From a virus, in the IMG/VR virus record IMGVR_UViG_3300015360_000158, positions 1 through 28,153 of that record: a DNA stretch of 28,153 nucleotides. One strand, given 5' to 3'. Shown here piece after piece: positions 22,257 to 28,153 of the stretch. Made by a program: the position numbers and the translations under genes. Positions within the stretch are counted from its first letter, which is position 1, and each line of letters begins with the position of its first letter. The notes under the pieces were generated by a model. The model was not told the origin of the DNA, searched no databases, and saw only the letters and a list, made by a program, of their open reading frames with translations.

Positions 22257-22559
22257 ATGCTCCGCCCGTTGCTGCTCGCCGCCTGCATCGCCTTCCCGTC
22301 GGCCGTCCTGGCTTCGGGCGACGCGCCGCCCCCGCCCGAGCTGGCCGCCGCCGCCCCGGACCACTGGCAAATCGAAGTGAGCTACGCCGTCGCCGAGGAC
22401 ACGCCCGGCCATGTGTGGACCCGCGTCGTCGTGTGGGTGCGGACGCGGGCGGATGGGCCGTGCGAACAGATCGGGGCATGGGACGCAGACAACGCCGCCG
22501 GGGCGCTGCGGCTGCTCGGGCCGGTGGCGGAGAGGATGGCCGAGGGGTGGGGGGAGTAG
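22257..22559 (+). CDS. Small exported protein
   Basis: A 100-residue protein with GGGAG before the ATG at 22257. Residues 1-20 are a signal peptide (LRPLLLAACIAFPSAVLASG, cleavage after ALA). The mature part has a beta pattern, HWQIEVSYAVAEDTPGHVWT followed by RVVVWVRTRADGPCEQIG, and a C-terminal helix with GALRLLGPVAERMAEGWGE. I recognise no family. It is the last gene of the rightward operon, converging on the leftward operon with only 7 bases between stops. An envelope role, for example superinfection exclusion, is possible but not shown. Confidence 0.6.
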   Translation: MLRPLLLAACIAFPSAVLASGDAPPPPELAAAAPDHWQIEVSYAVAEDTPGHVWTRVVVWVRTRADGPCEQIGAWDADNAAGALRLLGPVAERMAEGWGE

Positions 22560-22566
22560 GGGTGTT

Positions 22567-22839
22567 CTAGGATCTGGATGGACGCTCAAACATCTTCCAG
22601 AATTCCCATTCCATGGCGTCAGGGTGCTTTTCCCCATCGACCGGCCACGGTCCCGTGTCCTCGTGGACTGGCGGCATGGTGAAGGATGGGAACACGGCCT
22701 TCAACGCCGCTTCGACGGCTGGGACGTCCGCCTTCTGCACCTTGAGAGGTCGAGTAGGCGGCTGGCCATTCAGCCACACTTCGACTTCCGCTCCTTCCGG
22801 AGTGCGTGTGACTACGATGTTTGTTCTCAGCTCGCTCAT
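22567..22839 (-). CDS. Small acidic protein, last of leftward operon
   Basis: A 90-residue protein on the minus strand with GGGGG before its ATG. It opens with two strands, IVVTRTPEGAEVEVWLNGQP, then a helix, KADVPAVEAALKAVFPSF, and a Trp-rich end, MEWEFWKMFERPSRS. No membrane or signal segment. The family is unknown. It follows the 95-residue gene after a gap of 33 bases. Confidence 0.58.
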   Translation of the reverse strand: MSELRTNIVVTRTPEGAEVEVWLNGQPPTRPLKVQKADVPAVEAALKAVFPSFTMPPVHEDTGPWPVDGEKHPDAMEWEFWKMFERPSRS

Positions 22840-22872
22840 TCAGCCCCCTTTTTTCGGAAGATCAATCTAGAA

Positions 22873-23160
22873 CTACTCCCCGACGCTCGCCTCTTTGACG
22901 CTCGCCAGCACGCTTTCCTTACCCGTCCAGACCATGTGCCAGATCCGCCCGCGGCAGCGGATCGAGTCGGCTTTGAACCACGACAGCGCTTCGCCGAGCA
23001 GCGACCGCAGTTCTTCAGCGGCGGCGACCATGTTCTTTCGGGCGACCGCGGACGGGGGGCGCCGCTCGCTTGCGGCGGCCTGTAGCGACTCCTCAGCCGC
23101 GATGAACCGGGAAGCCGCCGCTTCGACCCGCTGCCGCAGATCGTCGCTCAGCGGGATCAT
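22873..23160 (-). CDS. Small helical protein, middle of leftward operon
   Basis: A 95-residue protein whose ATG overlaps the stop of the lipoprotein gene by 4 bases, so it is coupled to it. It is almost all helix (LRQRVEAAASRFIAAEESLQ, MVAAAEELRSLLGEALSWF), ending with a short strand region containing GRIWHMVWTGKES. I recognise no family. The helical, charged profile and coupling to a lipoprotein suggest a partner protein. Confidence 0.6.
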   Translation of the reverse strand: MIPLSDDLRQRVEAAASRFIAAEESLQAAASERRPPSAVARKNMVAAAEELRSLLGEALSWFKADSIRCRGRIWHMVWTGKESVLASVKEASVGE

Positions 23161-23435
23161 GGGGCGGCCTTCGGGGAGGACGTGGAGGCGGGCTTCCCGT
23201 ACTTCGCGTCAAGTCGCTCGAATTCAGAGTTTCCGGCGGCCTGGATCGCGGCTTCGATCTTCTTCCGGGCTTCTTCAGCCTCTTCCTTGGATAGCGGTTT
23301 TCCAGCGGGGGCCTGACGCGCCTCCAGCCGTTCGACCCTTTCCTGAAGCTCTTTGACCGACGGTTCCGGCTTCGCCGATCCGCACCCGATCGCCGCCAGC
23401 GCGCCCGCTGCGACCAACCATCGAAGCCCGTTCAT
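23157..23435 (-). CDS. Small lipoprotein with coiled coil
   Basis: A 92-residue protein on the minus strand with GGAAAGGACGAGG before the ATG. The N-terminus is a lipoprotein signal: NGLRWLVAAGALAAIGCGS, with the lipobox AAIGC and Cys18 as the modified residue. The mature part is helical (VKELQERVERLEARQAPAGK), a short coiled coil, with a Ser/Pro tail. It heads the leftward operon. Phage-borne lipoproteins often alter the host surface in the lysogen; here that is inference from location. Confidence 0.7.
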   Translation of the reverse strand: MNGLRWLVAAGALAAIGCGSAKPEPSVKELQERVERLEARQAPAGKPLSKEEAEEARKKIEAAIQAAGNSEFERLDAKYGKPASTSSPKAAP

Positions 23436-23556
23436 CGCCTCGTCCTTTCCGCCACCTGATGTTTTTCCGCCCGACCGTCGACGCTACCTCCGCCGCTTGC
23501 GGAATGCAACGAAATCCGCCCCTTTGGGGATCAGCAATTTTGCGGGGTTGAAATGC

Positions 23557-23584
23557 TTGACCTGAACGCTAGTGCAAGTACAAT
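23557..23584 (+). promoter_or_regulatory. Promoter reading into the gene-free structured region
   Basis: TTGACC (23557-23562), a 16-base spacer and TACAAT (23579-23584) give a good sigma70-like promoter pointing right. No convincing gene follows for about 900 bases; instead there is a series of perfect hairpins. The divergent leftward operon starts 120 bases to the left. Confidence 0.5.
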
Positions 23585-23700
23585 CATCGGCAGAGCCCAA
23601 CGCTATGGACGGCGCAACCCAAAGAGTCGAGATGCACGCCATGAACGTCGTCATCGTCGAAAGACGCAGGGACTAGCTTCGGGCTGGAACGCCCTTTCTT

Positions 23701-23725
23701 ATACCCTCAGCAATCCTGAGGGTAT
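23701..23725. repeat. Perfect 10-bp inverted repeat
   Basis: ATACCCTCAG and CTGAGGGTAT are separated by CAATC. It is AT-richer than its surroundings and has no T run on either strand, so an operator, cruciform or RNA hairpin is likelier than a terminator. It lies about 110 bases after the -10 box at 23579. Confidence 0.6.
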
Positions 23726-23813
23726 CCCGCCTCAATTCCGCTCGCGGCCGCCGTCGGCCTGCCGCGCCGGACCCTCCCCGCCGCCTCGGGGAACTCGTCG
23801 GGAAATATGCTTG

Positions 23814-23833
23814 CAGGCGCCAATTGGCGCCTG
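23814..23833. repeat. Perfect 20-bp palindrome
   Basis: CAGGCGCCAATTGGCGCCTG is identical to its reverse complement over all 20 bases. As RNA it gives a tight hairpin with AATT loop; as DNA it is an ideal dimer site. TTTTT follows 9 bases after it (23842-23846). Confidence 0.65.
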
Positions 23834-23845
23834 TAGGCTGCTTTT

Positions 23846-23915
23846 TCGTCCGCGGCTTGAAAAAGCCGGGGCCTCGGGGTGTGCTACCACACTCCGGCCC
23901 CTAACCCGCGGACGA
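23846..23915. ncRNA. Candidate structured RNA, nested three-stem fold
   Basis: TCGTCCGCGG (23846-23855) pairs with CCGCGGACGA (23906-23915). Inside are CGGCTT-GAAA-AAGCCG (23853-23868, a GNRA-loop hairpin that competes for three bases of the outer stem) and GGGGCC (23868-23873) with GGCCCC (23896-23901) enclosing GGGTGTG-CTAC-CACACTC (23877-23894). The junction-like arrangement is unlikely by chance in 70 bases, although high GC favours stems. I know no matching RNA family; strand is not settled, as both strands fold. Confidence 0.4.
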
Positions 23916-23947
23916 GATTCCCGATGTACCCGGGGCCCCCATCCTTA

Positions 23948-24007
23948 GGCTGCCGCGAATTCTAATTCGCGCTCCCTTCTGAGGCAGCCCCACCCCCGCG
24001 TTTTTTT
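23948..24007 (+). terminator. Nested hairpin with distant T run, possible terminator
   Basis: GGCTGCC (23948-23954) pairs with GGCAGCC (23983-23989) around an inner near-palindrome CGCGAATT-CT-AATTCGCG (23954-23971). A run of seven T follows at 24001-24007, 11 bases after the stem. The distance is long for a classical terminator, so part of a larger RNA is an alternative. Confidence 0.35.
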
Positions 24008-24502
24008 GATCGCCTTGCCGGCCTGCGGTGCATTTGCACGGCCGCGCCTGCCTGATGTTCCGCGCCGTTCGCCGGCGCTGGGGTGATACTATGCTTTCAC
24101 GTTGCCGCTGCGGAGGCACCCTGAAATCCAGAGCGGATCGGCCATTTTACGCTTGCAGTGCAGGCGCCTTGGGTCTATGTTTCGCCCTGGCCGCCCTGGT
24201 GCGTGCCGACGAAATGACGCCGCTTCCTTGCGGTCCGCCCGCTGAATCGCTCTCCGCTGGATTGGAGAGAGCCCTTCACGGCCGGTTCAAGTTCCTGATG
24301 CCTGCCCACGGCTCCGATAAAGCGGACCTCTTGGGCCCTTCTTGCCAGGATCAGCGACAGCGCTTTCTGCGCGTCGCTTCCAGATTGGACATCCCCAGAA
24401 CAGCGTTTCGCGCTTTCGTTGCGCGAACGTGTCTCCACGTCGCCGAGCGGCCGACGTCGACGCCTCGTTTTCGCCGCTCGTCATTTGTCTGTAGGTGCAT
24501 TC
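24008..24502. other. Gene-free stretch
   Basis: I see no convincing gene on either strand between the T run and the gene at 24503. Open frames here are Arg/Ser/Cys-rich and lack ribosome binding sites. Only short inverted repeats are visible, such as GTGCA-TT-TGCAC near 24029 and CTCTCC/GGAGAG near 24250. Together with 23436-23947 it makes about 1 kb without coding. Confidence 0.5.
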
Positions 24503-24769
24503 ATGCCGCAGATTCCCGATCCCGTCCTGTACCTGTCCGCGTCCGAAATCGGTCGACTGATCGGGGCTTCGAGCAACGATCTGACGACGCTGCGGCGCTG
24601 GCATCCGATCGACTTGGCGCCGGCCGTGAAGATCGGGCCGCTCCCCGGCTGGCGGGAATCCAGCTTGCCGCTGTGGCGCAAGCACTGGACTTCGCTGAAG
24701 GCTACCCGCGGCGAGCGGGCTTCCCGCTGGATTGCGGCGACCGAGGCCTTCGAGTCGAAGGCCGAGTAG
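24503..24769 (+). CDS. Small putative DNA-binding protein
   Basis: An 88-residue protein with AGGTG before the ATG at 24503. The order LSASEIGRLIGASSNDLTTL then RRWHPIDLAPAVKIGPLPGW suggests a winged helix: a helix-turn-helix followed by a two-strand wing, as in MerR/excisionase-like proteins, and a C-terminal helix WIAATEAFESKAE. No family is certain. It sits in the lysogeny region between the structured stretch and the antirepressor, consistent with a regulator or excision factor. Confidence 0.6.
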   Translation: MPQIPDPVLYLSASEIGRLIGASSNDLTTLRRWHPIDLAPAVKIGPLPGWRESSLPLWRKHWTSLKATRGERASRWIAATEAFESKAE

Positions 24770-24814
24770 CACTTTCGGCCGGCGACGATCGCAGGCTCTG
24801 GTCGAGTAACCGGG

Positions 24815-25225
24815 ATGGCTGCGAAAAGAACTGTACGGATGACACCGTCGGTAAAGCCGACGGTATCCAGGTCTGTTTGCGTCGGCAGCAGCGCGAGTTA
24901 CACTCCGACGTCGCCACCCCTACAAGCGTTCCAACTGTCGGCCCCGGTGCTAGCGCACCGTCCCATCGTGGACGGACGTTCATTTACGCTTGCGCCGCCT
25001 GGGGGAAGTCGGAATTTCTTGCAATACCCGCAAATCATTCCGGCTTATCAGTATGCTTTGAAAGGACTTAGGTTCGTTGAGCCGGTGCTTTCGAGGCTTC
25101 TGGAAGGGCACGGGTTGTTCTCGGATTTGGCAAGTTCTGCTACGTTCCCGCTGCGGCAAGTCGCCGCGGGGCTTCCCAAGGGAGTTTTAGACGAGCAACC
25201 AGGTTTTCATTCCCGTGTTCGATGA
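24815..25225 (+). CDS. Doubtful open frame, possible decayed protein
   Basis: A 136-codon frame from the ATG at 24815, without a clear ribosome binding site. Third codon positions are less GC-rich than in neighbouring genes. The first half is Ser/Thr/Pro-rich; the part AYQYALKGLRFVEPVLSRLL to FPLRQVAAGLPKGVL looks more protein-like. Its last 12 codons run, out of frame, through the duplicated 5' end of the antirepressor gene, so the present stop may be accidental. It may be a remnant rather than a working gene. Confidence 0.3.
   Translation: MAAKRTVRMTPSVKPTVSRSVCVGSSASYTPTSPPLQAFQLSAPVLAHRPIVDGRSFTLAPPGGSRNFLQYPQIIPAYQYALKGLRFVEPVLSRLLEGHGLFSDLASSATFPLRQVAAGLPKGVLDEQPGFHSRVR
24844..24864. 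repeat. Perfect 8-bp inverted repeat
   Basis: ACCGTCGG and CCGACGGT are separated by TAAAG; flanking GA and TC extend the dyad with one mismatch. A second, 6-bp repeat, CGGTGC-TAGC-GCACCG, lies at 24945-24960. Both are in the poorly coding stretch before the antirepressor. Confidence 0.45.
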
Positions 25226-25256
25226 CGCTGGTGACGAGCCTGAGACGGCCGGGTAG
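25191..25256 (+). pseudogene. Decayed copy of the 5' end of the antirepressor gene
   Basis: Codons 25191-25253 read T-SNQVFIPVFDDAGDEPETAG and stop at TAG, against M-SNQVFIPVFDDDGDDPES in the intact gene at 25376. The DNA leader before it is also similar (GGGAGTTTTAG versus GGAGAGTTTCG). The start codon is ACG instead of ATG, with an in-frame TAG directly before it, so it cannot be translated normally. It is a duplicated fragment about 185 bases upstream of the intact start. Confidence 0.75.
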
Positions 25257-25270
25257 CAGAAAAAGCGTCG

Positions 25271-25293
25271 AAGGTTACAGGTTCTGTAACCTT
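25271..25293. promoter_or_regulatory. Perfect 10-bp inverted repeat, candidate operator of the antirepressor gene
   Basis: AAGGTTACAG and CTGTAACCTT with a GTT spacer form a 23-base dyad between the decayed fragment and the intact antirepressor gene, 83 bases before its ATG. Two 10-base half-sites one turn apart fit a dimeric repressor. No T run follows, so a terminator is less likely. Confidence 0.6.
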
Positions 25294-25375
25294 CCTGGAA
25301 ACAGTCCCTAGGACTTTGGATAGGATCGCACTCGGCCCGGCACATCGCCGAGCCGTTCACCCTTGGAGAGTTTCG

Positions 25376-26251
25376 ATGAGCAATCAGGTTTTCATTCCGG
25401 TTTTCGACGACGACGGGGACGATCCCGAAAGCGTCGATGCCCGCGACCTCTGGCAGATGGTCGGCAGCCGGCAGAAGTTCACGGATTGGTTCGAACTGCG
25501 GGTCAAACAGACCCGGGCGGTGGAGGGGAAGGACTTCTGGATTGATTTCGTAAACGTCGGAAACCAATCCACTGGTCGCGGTGGCGATCGCCGTTCACAG
25601 CGGCGTCGCATCACCACCGACATGGCCAAGCATTGGGCGATGCTGGAGGCGACGGACCAGGGCTATGCAATCCGCGACTACTTCATCGAGCGGGACAAGA
25701 AGCTGAAGGCGGTTGGTCCGCTTCTTCAGGCCCTATTGAAGCGGATTCAAGCGATCGAGGAGCGGGCGCCCATGATCCAGCTCGGCAGCGACGGTGCCTC
25801 GCTTGACGGGAAGTCGTTGACCGACCTCGTCATGGCGCTGCGGGCGTCGCAGGGGGGGCACGAATCCATCCCTGAGTTTCTGCGGCTCTACCTTTCGGCC
25901 TTCGTCCGCGGCCGAATCGTCGCCGAGGACATCCAGGAACGCACCCGAAAGGGCGGCCTTCGCGAGGCGGAACCCGGCCGATTCGTGACAGCGATGGTTG
26001 CCGTGCTGCGAGACCTGCGTTACGGCGGGTGCGGCGGCGGCGCTCTCGCGGGGATCGATCTTCCCGGCGATGTCCGCAAGTCGGCCCCCGCCTTCGAGCA
26101 GTGGTACACCCACGAACGCGATCGGCCTTGGGTCGAAAAGGCCTGGACGAAGGTCGTGAACTCGCTCCCGCGAGTGGTCCGCGGTGGAGATCGGCAACGG
26201 GCGCTGCCTGGAATGGAAGGAGGCGACGCCAACCAAAAGCCAACGGGGTGA
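25376..26251 (+). CDS. Phage antirepressor, AntA/AntB family
   Basis: A 291-residue protein with TTGGAGAG before the ATG at 25376. Residues about 20-100 match the AntA/AntB domain: VDARDLWQMVGSRQKFTDWF, then the segment EGKDFWIDF, a linker, and RRITTDMAKHWAMLEATDQG followed by AIRDYFIERDKK. Such proteins bind and disable the phage repressor and so favour induction. The remaining 190 residues, with GGLREAEPGRFVTAMVAVLR and a C-terminal basic stretch, are specific and may hold the partner-binding part. It stands alone between a dyad operator and a terminator, so it is probably an independently controlled switch gene. Confidence 0.85.
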   Translation: MSNQVFIPVFDDDGDDPESVDARDLWQMVGSRQKFTDWFELRVKQTRAVEGKDFWIDFVNVGNQSTGRGGDRRSQRRRITTDMAKHWAMLEATDQGYAIRDYFIERDKKLKAVGPLLQALLKRIQAIEERAPMIQLGSDGASLDGKSLTDLVMALRASQGGHESIPEFLRLYLSAFVRGRIVAEDIQERTRKGGLREAEPGRFVTAMVAVLRDLRYGGCGGGALAGIDLPGDVRKSAPAFEQWYTHERDRPWVEKAWTKVVNSLPRVVRGGDRQRALPGMEGGDANQKPTG

Positions 26252-26277
26252 CCCCCATCGCTGAGGGACACCCCGTT
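26242..26277 (+). terminator. Hairpin terminator overlapping the antirepressor stop
   Basis: AACGGGGTG (26242-26250) pairs perfectly with CACCCCGTT (26269-26277), with an inner CCC/GGG pairing, then CCTGATCGTTTC. The stem includes the end of the coding frame and the stop codon. The T run is weak. Confidence 0.5.
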
Positions 26278-26369
26278 CCTGATCGTTTCTCACCGAGTAG
26301 TTCAGCCTGGTCGGCAAACTGAACTTCCCGGCCCCAAAACCGACCCAGCGACGTGGCAAAGATCGCCAG

Positions 26370-26402
26370 GTTGCCGACCCTCTTGGTAGAGGTTCGGCCA
26401 AC
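26370..26402. repeat. Long hairpin upstream of excisionase and integrase
   Basis: GTTG-CCGA-C-CCTCT (26370-26383) pairs with AGAGG-T-TCGG-C-CAAC (26388-26402) around the loop TGGT: 13 pairs, one C/T mismatch and one bulged C. The sequence TTGCCGACC in its left arm recurs inverted near 26310 (GGTCGGCAA). The area may hold recombinase or excisionase arm sites, or control int expression. Confidence 0.5.
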
Positions 26403-26486
26403 TTCAGGAGTCTACGCGCCTCGCTGGGCGGTTTGAAAGTTTTTTCCCTCGAAAAATTGCAATCCACCCAAACGGGAGCGTTTTTT

Positions 26487-26744
26487 ATGGCTACCGCGAC
26501 CGCCGGTTTTTCGATCGACCCGAACGACTTCTACCGCCCCTGCGACCTTTGCGAGCTGTTGGGCGTTTCGCCGCGGACCGTCACCAACTGGCTCAACCCG
26601 CCCGCCGGCCGCCGCCGGCTGCGCTGCTGGCGCCAGGGGGGGAAAGCGGCCTTCGTGGTCATCCGGGGCAAATGGTTGATCGACTTTTTCAACTGCGGAG
26701 AGAAAGAGGATGACACGGAGGAAGAAGCGGACGATCAAGGTTAA
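26487..26744 (+). CDS. Excisionase-like helix-turn-helix protein
   Basis: An 85-residue protein; GGGAG before a T run precedes the ATG at 26487. Residues about 15-50, FYRPCDLCELLGVSPRTVTN then WLNPPAGRRRLRCWRQGG, are a MerR-type winged helix-turn-helix; excisionases and torI-like factors share this fold. It ends in an acidic tail (EKEDDTEEEADDQG). The 3' end overlaps the integrase start by 35 bases, the usual xis-int coupling. It likely bends DNA and sets recombination direction. Confidence 0.72.
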   Translation: MATATAGFSIDPNDFYRPCDLCELLGVSPRTVTNWLNPPAGRRRLRCWRQGGKAAFVVIRGKWLIDFFNCGEKEDDTEEEADDQG

Positions 26745-28029
26745 GGTCGTCGCTCGCCGCGGCCGCGGGGTCTACGTCTTCCGCTGGCAGGACCACGACG
26801 GCAACTGGAATCAGCAAACCTCCGACGTCCAGATTGGCGGCCCCTCGGCGCGAGAAGAGCGGAAATCCCGCAATATCGCCGAGCGGGCCGCCGCTGATTT
26901 GGAAGTGAAGCTCAACGCCCTGCCGACCGACGACGAGCGATTCGAGCCGCACATTGCGACCTTCGTTCGGACGGTCCAGGCCGACGGGGCGACGATGGAC
27001 CACCTCCTTGAAACGCGATCGCGCCTTGAGCGTTTCGCCCGCGAGGCGCGGACCCCGCAAGACGCCCCGCTGGCCAGCGTCCGCGAGATCACCGAAGCCT
27101 GCATCGTCGATTTCGTCAACGGGTTGAAGCGCATCCTTCGCCCGCGGAAGCCGCGGACCGTGGCGAACTACAGCCGCAAGTTCGCCGTTCCTCGCACGCC
27201 CCCACCCGTTCCGCCGACTCCGCCCCCGGTTCCCGCCAGCCAGCAAACCAAGAACCACTACATCACCACGATCAAGGCGTTCTGCGCCTACCTGACGCGG
27301 CACAAATTCTTCGAGCAAAGTCCGGCGGAACGGCTGTCGCGGGGCTCGACGGAAGCGGACCGCCGGCGGGAAAGGCGAGCCCTCACCCCCGACGAGTTCG
27401 CGAAGCTCGTTGCGGCGGCCGCAGCCGGCGGGACGGTGGAAACCCTCACCGGCGCCGATCGGGCGATGCTCTACATCCTCGCCACCTGGACGGGCTTCCG
27501 TGCCAAGGAGCTGGCTTCCCTCACGCTCCGCTCGTTCACGTTGGACGGCCCGTCGCCGGCGGTGCGGTGCAAGGCCGCTCACTCCAAACACCGCAAGGAC
27601 GACTCCATCCCCATCCACCCCGCGGTGGTGTCTCGCCTGCGCGAATGGGTGCAGGCGAAGGGGCTGGTTTCGCTCGACGCCCCCCTCTTCGATTTGAAGG
27701 CGCCAGGCGGCCGGATGCGGAAGACCGCGAAGATGATGCGCGTCGACCTCGCCGCCGCCGGCCTGCCGTACCAGGACGAAGCCGGAGCGTTCGCGGATTT
27801 CCACGCCAACCGAGCGGCGTTCGTCACCAACTTGGCGAACGCGGGGGTGAATTTGTTCCGGGCCCAAAAACTGGCGCGGCATTCGGACCCGAAGTTGACC
27901 GCGAATATCTACGCCAAGGCGACGCCGGATCAGCTTTCGGAGGACGTCGACCGTCTTCCCGACCCGCCGTCTCTGGGAGGTTCACCGTCGCCAGAAGCGG
28001 CCCAGGTGCTTCGCTTCAAAAGCGGTTGA
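26710..28029 (+). CDS. int: Tyrosine recombinase, phage integrase
   Basis: A 439-residue protein starting at the ATG at 26710 inside the excisionase gene, with AGAAAGAGG just upstream. An N-terminal beta domain (VYVFRWQDHDGNWNQQ) resembles an arm-binding or AP2-like fold; residues about 80-205 are the core-binding helices, interrupted by a Pro-rich insert (161-175). The catalytic domain shows Arg264 (TGFRAKELASL), a Lys region around 293 (HSKHRKDDSIPIH), His365 and Arg368 (FHANRAAF), His391 (LARHSDPKLT) and the nucleophile Tyr401 (NIYAKAT). All catalytic residues are present, so it should be active. It stands about 80 bases from the tRNA-Arg attachment target. Confidence 0.93.
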   Translation: MTRRKKRTIKVKVVARRGRGVYVFRWQDHDGNWNQQTSDVQIGGPSAREERKSRNIAERAAADLEVKLNALPTDDERFEPHIATFVRTVQADGATMDHLLETRSRLERFAREARTPQDAPLASVREITEACIVDFVNGLKRILRPRKPRTVANYSRKFAVPRTPPPVPPTPPPVPASQQTKNHYITTIKAFCAYLTRHKFFEQSPAERLSRGSTEADRRRERRALTPDEFAKLVAAAAAGGTVETLTGADRAMLYILATWTGFRAKELASLTLRSFTLDGPSPAVRCKAAHSKHRKDDSIPIHPAVVSRLREWVQAKGLVSLDAPLFDLKAPGGRMRKTAKMMRVDLAAAGLPYQDEAGAFADFHANRAAFVTNLANAGVNLFRAQKLARHSDPKLTANIYAKATPDQLSEDVDRLPDPPSLGGSPSPEAAQVLRFKSG

Positions 28030-28049
28030 GGTGACCAAACAGGTGACCA
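28030..28049. repeat. Direct repeat after the integrase
   Basis: GGTGACCA occurs at 28030-28037 and 28042-28049, a 12-base period next to the integrase stop and about 60 bases from the tRNA. It could be an integrase arm-type site near the attachment core. Confidence 0.4.
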
Positions 28050-28108
28050 GGAGGGGATTACGTCCGGCAGGTCTTTTCGTAACTTGTTGGCCAGAACGAC
28101 TTTAAGAG

Positions 28109-28153
28109 TATGCCCGGCAGGGCTCGAACCTGCAACCTTCGGCTCCGGAGGCC
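28109..28153 (-). tRNA. tRNA-Arg (anticodon CCG), 3' part, cut by right edge
   Basis: On the minus strand the window holds the 3' half: loop CTCCGGA giving anticodon CCG flanked by GGC/GCC, variable loop AGGTT, perfect T arm GCAGG-TTCGAGC-CCTGC, acceptor half CGGGCAT and discriminator A. The 5' half lies beyond the window. No CCA is encoded. Its 3' end faces the integrase, the usual place of a prophage attachment site. Confidence 0.85.
28109..28153. other. Probable prophage attachment site (att) in tRNA-Arg
   Basis: A tyrosine integrase gene ending about 80 bases before the 3' end of a tRNA gene, with its 3' end pointing at the prophage, is the standard att arrangement. The phage half then restores the tRNA end. 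I could not define the core, since the other prophage end with the duplicate lies outside the window. The core probably lies in the T arm and acceptor region. Confidence 0.6.

Noticed and set aside
23701-23725. Inverted repeat as an insertion-sequence end
   Set aside because: No transposase, no matching distant inverted end and no target duplication are visible nearby.
23553-23948. 131-codon frame after the promoter at 23557
   Set aside because: Its start lies before the -10 box, the sequence is Arg/Ser/Pro-rich noise, and it runs through several perfect hairpins, which does not fit a coding role.
24028-25071. 347-codon plus-strand frame
   Set aside because: It overlaps the better supported gene at 24503 in another frame, changes character along its length and has no ribosome binding site. 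The long length reflects base composition.

Overview
The window is the late-gene and integration half of a temperate, tailed siphovirus-type prophage in a high-GC bacterium. It runs from the C-terminal part of the large terminase at the left edge to a tyrosine integrase that abuts a host tRNA-Arg gene at the right edge. The layout is lambdoid: terminase, portal, capsid, neck, tail tube, tape measure, tail tip, lysis, fibres, lysogeny, int, att. The proteins, however, resemble the set I associate with prophages of Planctomycetota: a prohead protease/capsid fusion, a DUF2190 decoration protein, CETETEC repeats and a papain-like protease. The host assignment is inferred from protein style and GC-rich codon use, not from a marker gene.

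Region by region. 1-1390: terminase end, a zinc-ribbon protein, a long terminator-like hairpin, then a tRNA island with tRNA-Met(CAT), a candidate tRNA with anticodon TTA (it would read the UAA stop) and degenerate tRNA-like folds between them. 1389-8091: head and neck genes. 8104-13665: tail tube, tail assembly chaperone with a frameshifted extension, 693-aa tape measure and tail-tip genes. 13675-17663: two Cys-rich proteins, then a run of small membrane-anchored or exported proteins including a holin-like protein and a membrane-anchored papain-fold protease; this is the likely lysis module. 17750-20972: fibre and receptor-binding genes, ended by a strong terminator.

21086-22559: a separate rightward operon from a good sigma70-like promoter, with small early-type genes, an HTH regulator and a secreted protein. 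22567-23435: a leftward three-gene operon headed by a lipoprotein, which looks like cargo (morons). 23436-24502: about 1 kb with no convincing gene but a promoter and a dense series of perfect inverted repeats and nested hairpins; this is the most unusual part of the window. 24503-26251: a possible HTH gene, a decayed copy of the 5' end of the antirepressor gene, a perfect operator-like inverted repeat and an AntA-type antirepressor. 26370-28153: hairpins, an excisionase-like gene overlapping the integrase, and the tRNA-Arg attachment target.

The structural genes are closely packed with many stop/start overlaps, so they are probably transcribed together and translationally coupled. No replication genes are present in this window.
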